DNA of 64,000 nt from contig PQWQ01000004.1 of NCBI GenBank assembly GCA_002943765.1, positions 806,001-870,000 on the forward strand, given 5' to 3'. The translations under genes were made by a program, and so were the position numbers. Numbering within the stretch: position 1 is the first letter of the stretch; each line of letters opens with the position of its first letter. Under the pieces are notes generated by a model. It was not told the DNA's origin and made no database searches. It was given only the letters and a program-made list of their open reading frames with translations. The stretch comes from Psoroptes ovis. Lineage: Eukaryota; Arthropoda; Arachnida; Sarcoptiformes; Psoroptidae. Positions 1 to 11,837 of this stretch are shown here, piece after piece.

Positions 1-3000
1 CAATCAATTGATCTCCGAGATAGAGCTTTCAATCAAATATATTTCCAGGTTTTTCCCTTTTCTTTGTCCCTTTTGTATGTCACAAGGTTTTGCCGACTTT
101 GATCGAATTGTACCAAGAAATTTAAATTTTCATATTCCACCCCCTTCTTCTCCATTCCGCCGATTCAAATCCATTTTTTTACTCTTTGAATTTGATTCAA
201 AAGTTTTTTTTTTTTTTTTTTGATTGATTTTGATTGACTTAAAGGTTCTAACCTTTGAAGGTTTTTAAAATTTTTACATTCAACCATTTTGAATCAATTT
301 TGAAGCAATGATTTTGAATTGATTTCAATCAATTCAAAATTGAAATTGATTGATTGATTTTTACCGAAGTCGTTCCGAAACTCTGAAACAAACCAAATAA
401 ATCGACAGTAAATATCCAGCAACATTTAACACGGTGGAACTTTGTCAAATTTTTGTCACAATATTTTGAATATTCAATCAAACAGAAACACATAGAGAGT
501 CATACAGTCAACGTCAACATATTCACACTGGCTGAGAAAGGTTGAAATTTCCACCTTTGAAATTTTCAACCTTTGAAATGTTCATGTTCATTCATTCATT
601 CATTGATCGGATGAATCAAATAAGAAAATTGGCGGCGTACAAACATTTTGAAGCCATTTTTCCTCTGGCTTCTCAGGACTATAGTTTTGCTTAGCCAAAT
701 CCAAATGCAGCAACGTTGAAAGCGGTATATTTCAATGATTTTGTAATTTGTTATTTGAAATTTTGAATTTAAAAAATTTCTTCTCAATGATTAGTTGTCG
801 TTTGATTGGTTGGTGTTGGTTGTACCGGTTGAATACAAATTGAATGCAATTTCAAATGAAAGTATTTAGAGCTTAATCATTGAATGATGATGATGATGAT
901 GATGATGGTTGTGGGCCTTTAAATTATGTATTATTCGACTGACAAATATTGTTGTGTGTGTGTGTGTGCGACACATAAAATATCTTGAAAAAAATGTCAT
1001 GTGACAATAGGGCTATTGTTTTGGGTTGTTGTTGAAAATACAAATTTTTTTCAATCGATGACAATTGTTGTGCTGCTGAGTGACAAAGGGTTTTACAAAG
1101 GGTTTCTTTGCTTTGTATGAAAATTTTTATAAAGAAAAAGCTGAAAAGCTTGTCATTGCGGTTTACTTACACGCTTGTTTTGTTGGCAAATGATTCATCA
1201 ATCGAAAATTGTCAAATGTCTTTGAGTGCACTAAAAATCAACAGGGAAAAAACCCTTTATTTGATTTATTTTATTTTAATTTTTTTGAAAAATAGAAGGG
1301 GTAAAACACGTACAATTTGTCAAATGGAAAAATTCATTCCATTCATTTGCATTAAATTCAACATCAATCAATCAATCAATCAAATGATCGATTGATTGAT
1401 TGTTTGATTTGATCAATCAAATTGATTAATCAGTAATCATTCAATTTATTTCCATTGATTCAATTCAATTCAATTCAATTCAAATGATGTTTTCAAAATG
1501 ATTTTGTCGAAATTTTCGAAAATCAATTTCAAATGGACCGTTATTAATTGTCGTTGCTTTGTCATCATACCAATTGAACACAATGTATGATTATGTAGAT
1601 TTGGAAATGAATTTACCATTGAAATATATGCAAATTGCTTATAACTAAATGGAATAAATCTTTAAAATAAATCGAATATGACCAGAGAAATATTGGTTGA
1701 AAAAGAATTAAATATTTTGTATTTATGTGTATGTGTGTGTGTGTGTGTGTGTGAACCTAAGATAATCCTTGTAAAATGCCTTGTGTGTTTAGCTTAGAGC
1801 TTGCTGAGCAATTTAGCTTGATTTGAATTAGTTTTATTTTTTGTTGGTCAAATTTTCACTTATTTCTTTCCCCCGACCCGCGCACATATACAAGTCATTC
1901 AAGTCATTTTCGTATATTTCAAGTCATATTATCAAGTCTTACACACACACACCGGGGATCATTTGATTAACATAATAATTGTTTTTTGGTGTCGATTTTT
2001 TAGTGGGTAAGAGCAAGGTAATACCCTGTGAAAAATTACTGGTGAAAATTTGTCAATTTAGCCAACATTGGTGATTGGTGACCACAACAAAGTTTTTTTT
2101 TGTGAATTTTGTGTAAACAAATTCCAATTAAAATGTTAATTTTTGGCTCGGAAAAATTTTGGAAATTTTCAATTTTTGAATCAAATTTTAAATCAAAATT
2201 CATTCAAAACATTCAATGAATGAGTGAATTGGAATAAATCATAAGCATTTAAAGCCTTAGACCTTGGAATTTTGGCTAAAATTTTTTTGAAAAAAGGGAC
2301 GAATCGACATTCAACAGTCTAGTTTCAATTATCTGCCCTAAAAGGGTCCAAAGGAAGTTCACTTAGATTGCATAGATAAGATATCTTATGTAAATTATGT
2401 CTCAGGTAACATTTTTCATTCATTTTTTTTTGAATAAAATATTTTTCAATTTGTTTCAATTATTATTATTATTATCGATATCATTATCAATATCAATATT
2501 TGATTTGTAATCATTACTACTTGAAACTAACTATTTTGACATGTATTTCATTGATTTGAAAAAGCAAAATATTGATCTTTACCTTAGTTTACGCTTACCT
2601 TAGTTCACCTTTTTAAAAATTTTGTCTCTTATCTCTGTCAATATCTTCAGAAATACCTTCAAATATTAAGCAAATATTTCAATAACTCTTATGAATCAAT
2701 GAGAAAAATGAATTATTGAAAAGTCATTATTATCGATCGATTATTATTATTATCATTGATCGATACGATTATTCAATGAGCCTTCAGGGGTAATGGGCAA
2801 ATGGTCTAATCTCTCTCTTTTGGATTTTCTGGTCCCCTTGTGACCATACTCTTATGTTTCAATGTCAATATGTGAATATTTTCAATTAGTCAGAAAAAAT
2901 CTTGAATTTTTTTTTTCTTAAATCATTCTGAAATCACTGTATGAAAATAATACCTTTAAGTGAATAGTGACTTCTTATTTTCTTCAGTTACTTTAACCTT

Positions 3001-3689
3001 TACCTATTAGGGAGAAAAATGGTTTCAAATTCATTATGAAAATTATTCTCATCAGTATTATCATTATCTTTAATCTTCGAAATGTTTCACTGTAGACCCT
3101 TGTGTAGGTCTTTTAAATGCGATTTATTCAATTTCAATTAAAAGATAATGATTTTTTTTTCAATTCCTTAAATGTCTACGGTGATGATTTTGAGATGATT
3201 ATTTGAATGAATTTTCACTTTTTATTAAAGACTATGACCAAGAGTCTATAACTTTTGTTTTCATTTTGATTGACAAAAAAATTCATTTATTCATATTTAT
3301 TTTAAAATATACTCTCAGGGTCTTACCAATTAAAAAACAAAAAGGTCGACAATTCAATTCGTCAATCGACCTTTAAATTCAAATATGAATCAATTTGTAA
3401 AAATAGGAAAAATACAAAACTTGTTAGATTGAATGATTTACCTGGTCAAAATTAGCTCTTAGGAAAAATGAAAGAAATTAGCTTTTAAAGCTTAATAAAA
3501 GGTCCGAAGAAATAAATGGAAAATCATCATCTCTACCTCATCACTACCTTCTATTTTCTCATGACCAAAACCAAATTTCAGTTTCATTTAATTCAGAAAT
3601 TATTTTAAATTCAATTCGCAATCAAGTGGAAATATTCATTGTAAAAGCAACAACAAACAAATTTGCTTGTGAAATAGCAAGCGCATGTA
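1..3689. other. Non-coding AT-rich DNA, no recognised gene
   Basis: No exon of a known family was recognised on either strand. The stretch holds homopolymer T runs, (GATT)n/(CAAT)n near 345-360 and 1366-1405, (GAT)n at about 884-906, and (TG)n tracts at about 953-968 and 1733-1752. One short open segment (611-694) is listed separately. It could be intergenic DNA or part of a large intron of a gene outside the window. Confidence 0.6.
611..694 (+). other. Very short open reading frame of unknown status
   Basis: A 27-codon frame starts at ATG 611, contains LAAYKHFEAIFPLASQDYSF and stops at TAG 692. Its composition (GCG GCG TAC, GCC, CTG, CAG GAC) is richer in G+C than the flanking DNA, and the residue mix looks protein-like. 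The frame stays open upstream through the (ATTC)n tract. The opposite strand is also open across much of it. I do not recognise it; it could be a terminal exon, a decayed element or chance. Confidence 0.15.
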
Positions 3690-3773
3690 TTAGATTGTCC
3701 CAAAAGTTTTTGCCCCTTTACTGTGATTGAAAAACATGTGAAAATCAGCGATGAAACTTTTCGGACAACCTAA
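3690..3773 (-). mobile_element. Mariner-type hairpin MITE, copy 1
   Basis: Ends TTAGATTGTCCCAAAAGTTT and AAACTTTTCGGACAACCTAA are inverted repeats. The interior is diverged, with GAAAATCAGC on the right (reverse orientation of the family). A TA precedes the left end. Confidence 0.85.
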
Positions 3774-5070
3774 ATAAATGCATGCAGATATTTTGAAATC
3801 TTTAGTCTTTCAAATTTTTAAAATTTCAAATAATTTAAATCTCGACAAAATTTTCGGATTAAATTTTGATCTTTTTTTTCAGGGATAATTCCTATTTCGT
3901 ATTCATTTCATTTCATTTCATTGATCTTTGATCTTCGTTTATCTTGGTTGATTTTCGATTTTTGAATTTTGATTTTTCCCAAAATTTCTGCTTCATTCTA
4001 TATTTTCCACATTAATCCATGTGTGCATGCAAGCTAGGGCCTTTGGTACAAAATATAGGGTTTGTTTAGTAAGGGAATTGAAAAAAAACACTGAAACAAC
4101 CATGACATTTTGGTTCATTTCAGTTGGCGTGACATTTCACACCCTAACCATAATCATAACCTTTTACACGCACATAAACACAACACGCAGCAAGCATTCA
4201 CAGTCAAACACACATTTATACTCATTCAATACAATTCAATGAATGAAAATATTCACCCATGTTTCATATATCATTTTCATCATTATTTTGAATAATAAGC
4301 ATAGCCGCGCAAGTTTTGTTTCATTCACCTCTGATTTCTGCTCATATTATTCAGCATTGAGCTCTCTCAGCTTTTGATCTCCATCTCAAAAAACCATTTC
4401 AATGCCTGTGCAATTTGATACGAATTTTAGCTCAGAAAAAATTTGAATAAATGATTTCAAACCGTTTAAAGGTGAATATTTTTTTGCATTCAAACATATA
4501 GCCATATAGGCTGAATATGGTATATTTTACACAGTTTAATTGGGCAGCCAAATGAAGCCATTTTCAGTGGATAAAATAAAGATTTAAAATATTCACTTTT
4601 TGATGCCATGTGTCCATGTTTCAGCACATCAATCAATATCAATATCAATCAATCAATCGGATTTAATCTGATCTATGATCTATGATCCATGATATATTTT
4701 AGTTTTTTTTTTCATATCTACGTGAAAATTCATCAACAAATAAACAAATTGAATGAAATGATATAAATCAATCCATGGATCCATACCCTACGGGTGATTT
4801 TAATTGTTTTTGATTGAAAAATTTTTAAAATATTTAAAAATTTTGAAATCTCCAAGTTTTAAACCTTTTAACAATGGACAATTTCCGAATAACATGATAT
4901 CAGAGGAGATTGGAACTAAGGGATAAATAAAGGGGTGTGATAGGGTCCCTAATAAAGTTTTGAAATAAACTTTTTACCAAACAGCCAAATGGATCATATG
5001 ATTCGAGGACCATATTTAATTATTATTATTATCAATAATTTAAATTGTCAATTTGTCAAATACCAATATA
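3774..5070. other. Non-coding AT-rich DNA
   Basis: No gene was recognised. The two short overlapping frames at 4021-4295 are rich in His/Thr/Ile from AC-rich sequence and have no family resemblance. Confidence 0.5.
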
Positions 5071-5150
5071 TTTGGTTGTCCGAAAAGTTTTTGCCGATTT
5101 TCTAATTATTTTCTACGATATAACCGGCAAAAACTATCCAGACAACCTAA
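5071..5150 (+). mobile_element. Mariner-type hairpin MITE, copy 2
   Basis: 80 bp. Left end TTTGGTTGTCCGAAAAGTTT, right end CCAGACAACCTAA, interior stem half CTACGATATAACCGGC in the forward orientation, TA on both flanks. Confidence 0.92.
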
Positions 5151-5646
5151 TAATTTGTCATTTTTCCATGATTTGTCATAAACAATTCAATTTGATATTT
5201 ACAAACACCCAAACACACACACGTGTACATACACACGTATCACTAATAATCATCATAATAGTCATTATTATTGAAATATTAATCTCGAAAATATTAAATC
5301 CAACCAAACACAATGAAACAAAACGGTTGAGCCAAAAAATCAATGGATTTGTTTCCATATTGATTTTAAATGAGAATTTCATCTGAAAAATCCATCCAAA
5401 AAAACCCAGCCACAACCAAAGAGCATATGTTTTGGCTTCAAATTAAACTATTTGATATGGCCATATGAGTTGTGTTGCTGAAATCAATGATAGGATTTCA
5501 TAGATTTCAATGATTTTAAATGATTGATTGATTGATTGATTGATATATCAAAGTTTAAATATTGAAAATAAATACAATACAAAATGATGATGATGATGAT
5601 GATGATGATAATCTTATGATAAATTCGAAATTCAACATTTGAATTA

Positions 5647-5727
5647 TTAGGTTGTACGCAAAGTTTTTGCAGATTATATCGTTGGAAAATGATTGGAAAA
5701 TCGGCAAAAACTTTTCGGACAATCTAA
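5647..5727 (-). mobile_element. Mariner-type hairpin MITE, copy 3
   Basis: 81 bp. Left end TTAGGTTGTACGCAAAGTTT, right end TTTTCGGACAATCTAA. GATTATATCG lies next to the left end, so this copy is inverted relative to copy 2. TA flanks. Confidence 0.93.
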
Positions 5728-5757
5728 TATTTTGTATTATTTTGAATCAAATAATAA

Positions 5758-5788
5758 ATGAATGAATGAATGAATGAATGAATGAATC
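5758..5788. repeat. (GAAT)n tetranucleotide tract
   Basis: Tandem GAAT units in one run directly downstream of MITE copy 3. The same tetramer recurs in many short runs through the window. Confidence 0.9.
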
Positions 5789-6055
5789 AAACTCAGTCTG
5801 AATGTTTCATTGTTTCCACAATTATTAATATGGCAGTTCATTATTATTATAATGGCCATGTTTGTTGTGTACTATTAATATTTTAAAAATTTGATATTTT
5901 ACATATTTTTCAAACATATTTGATTGAAATTGAATCTAATTGAATTGAAACTGAATTGAAAACGATGAACGAAATATGTGTTATATTATTTGTAAATAAT
6001 ATTATAATCATATACTAAATAATGATATCGAATAATAATAATAATGCTAAATATA

Positions 6056-6135
6056 TTGGATTGTCCGATAAGTTCTTGTCGTTTTTTGAATAGAAAAAAA
6101 TTTAAAAAACGGCAAAAACTTATCGGACAACCTAA
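6056..6135. mobile_element. Mariner-type hairpin MITE, copy 4 (A/T-spacer subfamily)
   Basis: 80 bp. Left end TTGGATTGTCCGATAAGTTC, right end AACTTATCGGACAACCTAA. The centre is an A/T palindrome (about GTTTTTTGAATAG to TTTAAAAAAC) instead of the usual CTACGATATAATCGGC segment, so this is a second subfamily. Confidence 0.92.
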
Positions 6136-6263
6136 TACTTTTGGATTGGATTTGATCAACGAGAGAGAGAGAGTGATTGAAACGTGTCAAAAATTCACAG
6201 AGAAAAAAAATTTTCAAGTATCAATTTTGATATTTTTGATATTTTATTTTGTTGAATAGTTAC

Positions 6264-6286
6264 GTGTGTGTGTGTGTGTGTGTGTG
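6264..6286. repeat. (GT)n microsatellite
   Basis: An uninterrupted GT dinucleotide run of about 23 bp. Confidence 0.95.
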
Positions 6287-6591
6287 ATATTTCACACTTG
6301 ATATTTGAATTTATTTCAAATATAAATATATGTGAAATAATTGAGATAATCACATATGCAATATGCAATGTACAATATGCAACCAAAAAAAAAAAAAAAA
6401 CCGATATCAATCCGTGTGTGCGTGTGTGTGAGTGTCTATGGATTTCAAGATTGAAATCAATGGTAAATTATATTTGTATTTGAATGAATGAATCAAAAGA
6501 TATTGGGGAAATTCATTTGTCAAAAATATGTCAAATACAATTATCAATTATGGATCAAACATTATTACAGAAATAGTTATTAGAATAAATA

Positions 6592-6671
6592 TTAGGTTGT
6601 CCGATAAGTTCTTACCGATTTTCTCATAATTTCCTGCGATATAATCGGCAAAAACTTCTCGGACAACCTAA
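6592..6671 (+). mobile_element. Mariner-type hairpin MITE, copy 5
   Basis: 80 bp. Left end TTAGGTTGTCCGATAAGTTC, right end CTTCTCGGACAACCTAA, forward orientation, TA flanks. It is the last copy before the gene island; the next is more than 20 kb away. Confidence 0.95.
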
Positions 6672-6797
6672 TATATTCAAAAGTAAAACGTTTAATGATA
6701 ATATCAATTTGGACCAAAAACAATTTAAATTTGTAATAGATATGTGTGATATATGGTTGATGAATATATATCGACATAATTGCGTGTTTTTAGGGGG

Positions 6798-7316
6798 TAA
6801 ATTCACACATATATCTTCAAAGAAATATCAAGAGGGGGAAGACCAGGGAATCGGCGAGTAATTTCGGCCGAATTTCGGGCCGAAATTTCCACCAAAACAA
6901 GCTCGACAAAGCTTGCTGAGAAATGTTTATGGAAAAATGAATTTTTCAGAGCCCAAAAACCAATCAACACCACACACACACCAACACTCGGCAATTCTTT
7001 TGTTGAATTGAATAATTTTCGGTGGTGAAAACTGTTTTGAGCTTGATTGTTTGTTGGTGAACAAATGAATGAATGAATAAATGATTTGTACAAATCTCAA
7101 TTTCAATAAATAAATGAATCAATGAATGAATGGATGGAAAATTAGTTTGTCAAAAATAAATAATAATAATTGTTGTAAATTGGTTTGTCAATCATTCGAT
7201 TGATTCAAAATGAAATGGTTTATGAGGTGTTTATGTGGGGGGCTAACAAGGTGGTAGGGGACCAGCAAAGAGATCAGCAATTTGCTGTGCATTCGCTGTT
7301 GATTGCTGGAGTTTGA
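6798..7316. other. GC-elevated segment below the tailless-like gene
   Basis: This stretch is less AT-rich than its surroundings and contains several long open frames on both strands. On the plus strand a frame without ATG runs from about 6798 to 7028 and includes GGRPGNRRVISAEF and TTHTPTLGNSFVELNN. Another short plus frame runs from 7215 to 7316 (contains ANKVVGDQQRDQQFAVHS). On the minus strand 6803-7093 is open. At about 6870-6897 there is a hairpin with arms AATTTCGGCC / GGCCGAAATT. I do not recognise any product. It may be an unrecognised exon, a regulatory element, or downstream sequence of the minus-strand receptor gene. Confidence 0.3.
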
Positions 7317-7829
7317 GTGATACAAACACACAAAACAGATTTTTTCGAAATACATTTTTCCATATTTTACACCATTGATTCATTGATTATTGGGATTATT
7401 ATTATTTTCAATATTTGAATGGAAATATTTATTTATTTGGAAAAATGAATAAATAAATAAATAAAATGGTATATTCAATTCAATACAATATATCCAATAA
7501 ATATAATTGTCAATTTGTCAATTTGTCAAATTTTTTTCAAATTGAATTGAATTGAATTCAATAGAACTTTGTGTACAAATTGATTGAGCAAAATTTGATT
7601 GGAAAATCAATTCGATTTGGACTAGGGCTTTTTGTTTTTGGCTTTTCTATGGTCAATTCAAAGCCTTTGAAGTCATATTTATTTATTTATTTATTTCAAA
7701 TTAATTAATTTAAATTAACTTTATTTATTTGTTAATTCATTTATTTTATATGTACAAACAATTTAAAATAATTAAAATAATTTAAAGATTTAAAAACTGG
7801 TCAAAAGATAATGATATTGATGCATTGAT

Positions 7830-10183
7830 TTATTCAGATTTATGATCATTTTTGGATGATGGTGATGATGTATCATCATCCGTTTTACCGTTTCTGTCAT
7901 TCGTATTATTGTTATTATCGTTTGTTGATGAGGTTGATGCAGTTGTTGCGGTTGTAGCTACTGCAGCGGCAGCAGCCGCAGCAGCTGCTGCTGCTGCAGC
8001 CAATGTAAATAATGGATATTTTTTCAAAAATAAATTTTTACTTTTATCATTTGTGCTGTTTTCATTAAAATTTCCATATTCGAGACGATAATTCAATGAA
8101 TCAATTGATTCTTGACCAATTCTTTGATTAATGATTGATGTATGATTGATTTCATTTGTGGCTGCTGCTGGCAGTGATGTTGGAGCTATTGTTGTTGCGG
8201 TGATAGATGATGTTGAATGAAAATTTGTCGATGAAGATGATGAAGATGATGATGACGGTGTAGTCGCAGAATACAAGGCAGGTGGTGGTGGTAGACTAAA
8301 AATTGATGCAGCCGAAAGGTCATGTAAATTTGGTCGATGATAATAGAAATTTTTCAAATGACTATCAACCGATGTCAAGGGTAAAATTTGTGGTGGCATC
8401 AATGGCGGTGGTGGTATCGGGTGTATTAGATTGTTTAGATAGTTGAAGAAACCACCATCTCTCGATGATGATGATGGTGGCGGTGGTGGTAGCGAATTGA
8501 CTGCCGCCGCCGCCGATCTTGACATTAAAATTGAATTATAATGTTCAGCATAACGATTGAATAATAAACGATTTTGATATAATGTTGAAAATAATTGATC
8601 AAAATTTGAATTATTTGAAGATGTGGATGAAGATGATGTTGGTGTTGACGCAGTTGATGTATTTGTAGCTGCTGCTGCGGTCGCTGCGGCTGTTTCAGTT
8701 GTTTTAGCAGCATTTAACGCATCAAACAATGCCGTGTTGTAATAATTGGTCAAATTATTATAATAATTATGATAATTATCGCCTAAATTAGTCTTTACCA
8801 CAGCTTCGGCGGTCGTTGTTGTCGCTGGTGTCGGCGTGGCTATTGTTGTCGATGCATTTTCACTTGATTCAACATGATTCTGCAATTTAGACCGAGATGA
8901 TTTCATTGATGAAGACCCTGAATGCGAAGATGATGATGATGAAGACATAGAAGCTGGAGATGTTGATGTAGACGATGATGATGATGACATTGATAATGAT
9001 GATGTTGGTGATGATTGCGAAATAGATTCAGTGGTTGATTTGTTTTGTTGTTGTTCATCATCAACAATTATTGTTGATTGATTTATAAGGTTTTTGATTG
9101 ACAATTTTTTATTAAATTTTCTGAATTTATCTTGATCAACTGCATTCGATTTTCGAATTTTATTTATTTCCGAATTTTTCGTTGTTCGACATTTGGTTGA
9201 ATCGTATCGTTCACCATTTGAATTTTTATTGTGATCATCATTGGTGTTAACGGGTGATGAAAACTTAATATAATCAGAAGGATTAAATGTTGTCGTCGGT
9301 GCTGTGTTGTGAGGTAAATGATTGGGATGATGATTCATTTCCAATGAATTCAATGTTGGTAATGTTGTTGATGTTGGTAATGTTGAAGAAGTGAAGGACA
9401 AAGTCGATGTTGTCATTAGATACGAATAAGTTGTTGTTGTTGTTGTCGTTGGCGGCATTCTAATTTGAGATCCAGCCGTAGATACAGATGTTAAAGCTGC
9501 TGCTGCTGCTGCTGCTGATGGTGAAGGATATTGTAATTGTAATGGACGTGTAGGAGGATGAAGATGTGGATGATGCGGATGATGGTTACCAGCATAAGCA
9601 GCGATTGCTGCTGCAACATAATCAGATTGATGTTGGACAGCGGCACACATATTCAATGCAACTTGTCGTCGTATTGTTGAATTTCTTGGACCACGTTCTT
9701 CTTGTACAGCATCTTTATTCATACCTTCACGTAGACATTTTTTCAGCCGACATGCACGACATTGATTACGATGTGTTTTATCCACTAAACAACGATTTGT
9801 TGATGAACCACGTGCTTTACAAATGTATTGACGATTGCGACGAATCGAACGCTGTCATTTATTTGAAATTCAAGTTGAAATCAAGCAAAGACGATTCAAT
9901 TGAAATTATTTATTTCGAAATTTTTAGAAATAAAATAAAATTTAAGCAAAAAACTTACCTTGAAAAAACCAGCACAACCATCGCATGCAAATATACCATA
10001 ATGTTTACCGGATGAATAATCTTGACAAACTTTACAAGGAATATTGAGCAATATTCTACCCGATGTTTGTGTATTTTGTTGTTGCTGATGAAGGGTGCTA
10101 GCCAACAAATATGATGATGATGATGAATTATTGCCATTATCATTATCAATATCGATCGATGATGAATTCGAGTCGATGTCCAT
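7830..10183 (-). CDS. tll: Tailless/TLX-type nuclear receptor (NR2E1-like), DNA-binding domain clear, ligand-binding domain not seen
   Basis: Two exons: 10183-9959 and 9851-7830, with a 107 bp phase-0 intron (donor GTAAGT at 9958, acceptor ACAG ending at 9852). The product is 748 aa. Residues 50-114 form a nuclear-receptor zinc-finger pair: Cys50, 53, 67, 70 and Cys86, 96, 106, 109, with P-box CDGCAGFFK as in fly Tailless. The finger is followed by DKTHRNQCRACRLKKCL, MNKDAVQEERGPR and NSTIRRQVAL, the tail typical of NR2E1. The intron falls right after FFK. Members of this family are nuclear DNA-binding repressors used in anterior patterning and in eye and brain development (family knowledge). 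Oddities: Gln54 replaces the Gly of the usual CGD. After about residue 140 the chain is almost all low-complexity (Ala, Ser, Thr, Asn, Pro, His runs) to the stop, with no recognisable ligand-binding domain, although fly Tll (452 aa) and human TLX (385 aa) have one. Further exons beyond 7830 were not found. Confidence 0.9.
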
Positions 10184-11837
10184 GATTTCTTAAAAATTAT
10201 TATTTATGGTTATAATTTTAGATTATGGGGCAAATCTCGAGTTTTGTCTTATTTAATCAGATTAATTATGAACAATTTTCGGTAACGATCAAACAATCAA
10301 ATACATTAATACATTATCATTATTTTCAATTGAATCAAAACTTAAATAACATCAAAATTCAAAGTATCGATCAATCGAATGGATCAATTGATGGATTGTG
10401 ATTGATCAATGAATGATTTTTTCAATTCAAAAATGAATTGACTTTCAAAAAATTGAAAATTTCAATCGAATCAAATGAAATAAATGAATCAAAAAATCAA
10501 GTCACAGTTTTGATATTTTTGACAATTTGGCTTTTCACATTCAATTTTTTTCGCTTATTTGGTCTATGTGACTATCACACACACACATACACACACACAT
10601 TACGCTTTACTTCATGTATTCATATCATATGATACCTTAGGTACCCATGATGATAATAAGCGAAACAAAATCATAGGGCCCTATGTGTGTGTGTGTGTGT
10701 GTGTGTGCATTTATTTCCATACTATTTTCAACCATTTATTGTATTTGATTTGGTACATAATCGCTTTGAACTGTTATTTGACATTATTATTATTCGAATT
10801 ATCAAAGGTTCAACCAAAATATGAATGAATTTGAATTGAATATTATTGTCGCTGATACATACATACATACAAACAACAAACAACAAGCGTAATTGTTGAC
10901 AATTGATTATTTCAATAAGTGGCATTTTTTTTGCCGCACCTAAACGATTGTGAAAGATTTAGATTTAAAATGTTTCAGTAACATTTCAGTAACGTTCATT
11001 CATTCATTCATTCATTCATATATTTTCACAATTTCAATTCAAATTCATTCATGTTAATGTTAAATGGTTCGATTCAAAAGTTTTCAACGCCTTTTTTCGC
11101 TTGTTTATTTGCTTTTTCAATCAAAAATAAAAAAAAAAAGTTCAAATGTTAAGGTTCATATTCAATTCAATTCAACAATATTCTCAATATTTTAAACATT
11201 GAAAAATGTGGAATCAATTTCAGAAACAAAAACAGTGGGAAAAAATTGTATCAATTTTTGTAGTCGAAAATTGAATTTGAATAGTTTATAGTTTGAAAAA
11301 TTTATAGTTTGCTAAAGCTTGAAAATACCAGCAAATAAGGATATGGACTATGGCTTCAAATGATATGGCTTCACATGACCATGAATTGCAATCGATAAAT
11401 CGGCAAATATCTCATTAATTAGACCAATTAATTATAATTAATTGATTAATCAAAAATTCACATTGAAAATTTTCATAGAAAACAAGGTTTTATTTTAAAT
11501 TTAATTTGAAAAATATTTTGAAATTTTCAATCATCATAATTATAATTATTTTATAATCATTTATTATTTGGGATAAATAAATCAAATCATCTTGGTGATC
11601 GATGATAGATGATGCCATTTCATTGCCATCATCATTGAATCGAGAATGGATATTGGATCTAGATCGCCAGTGGACTGCTGAAGACACGATAATAATTATC
11701 ATAATTTAAATGATTTTGAATCAAAAATTATTTTGATTTCACAAACTATTTATCTTTACGTGAATCATTGGTTTTCTATGATTGGAATTAATGAATTGAA
11801 ATAATTATTTTTGGTCATATTAATTTGGAATTTAAGG
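10184..11837. other. Intergenic DNA upstream of the tailless-like gene
   Basis: This lies 5' of the minus-strand receptor gene and 3' of BAP31, so it is the likely promoter region of the receptor. It holds (AC)n and (TG)n tracts at about 10577-10600 and 10684-10707, (ATAC)n near 10855-10870 and (ATTC)n near 10997-11017. A short minus frame at 11490-11702 (contains SAVHWRSRSNIHSRFNDDG) is the only other open segment and could belong to a last BAP31 exon. No other gene was seen. Confidence 0.5.

Noticed and set aside
7852..8713. Open frames antisense to or in other frames of the Tailless-like gene
   Set aside because: Shadows of Ala/Ser/Gln-type trinucleotide runs in the real coding strand.
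11060..11085. GGTTCGATTCA, similar to a tRNA B-box
   Set aside because: There is no matching A-box, acceptor stem or anticodon arm nearby.
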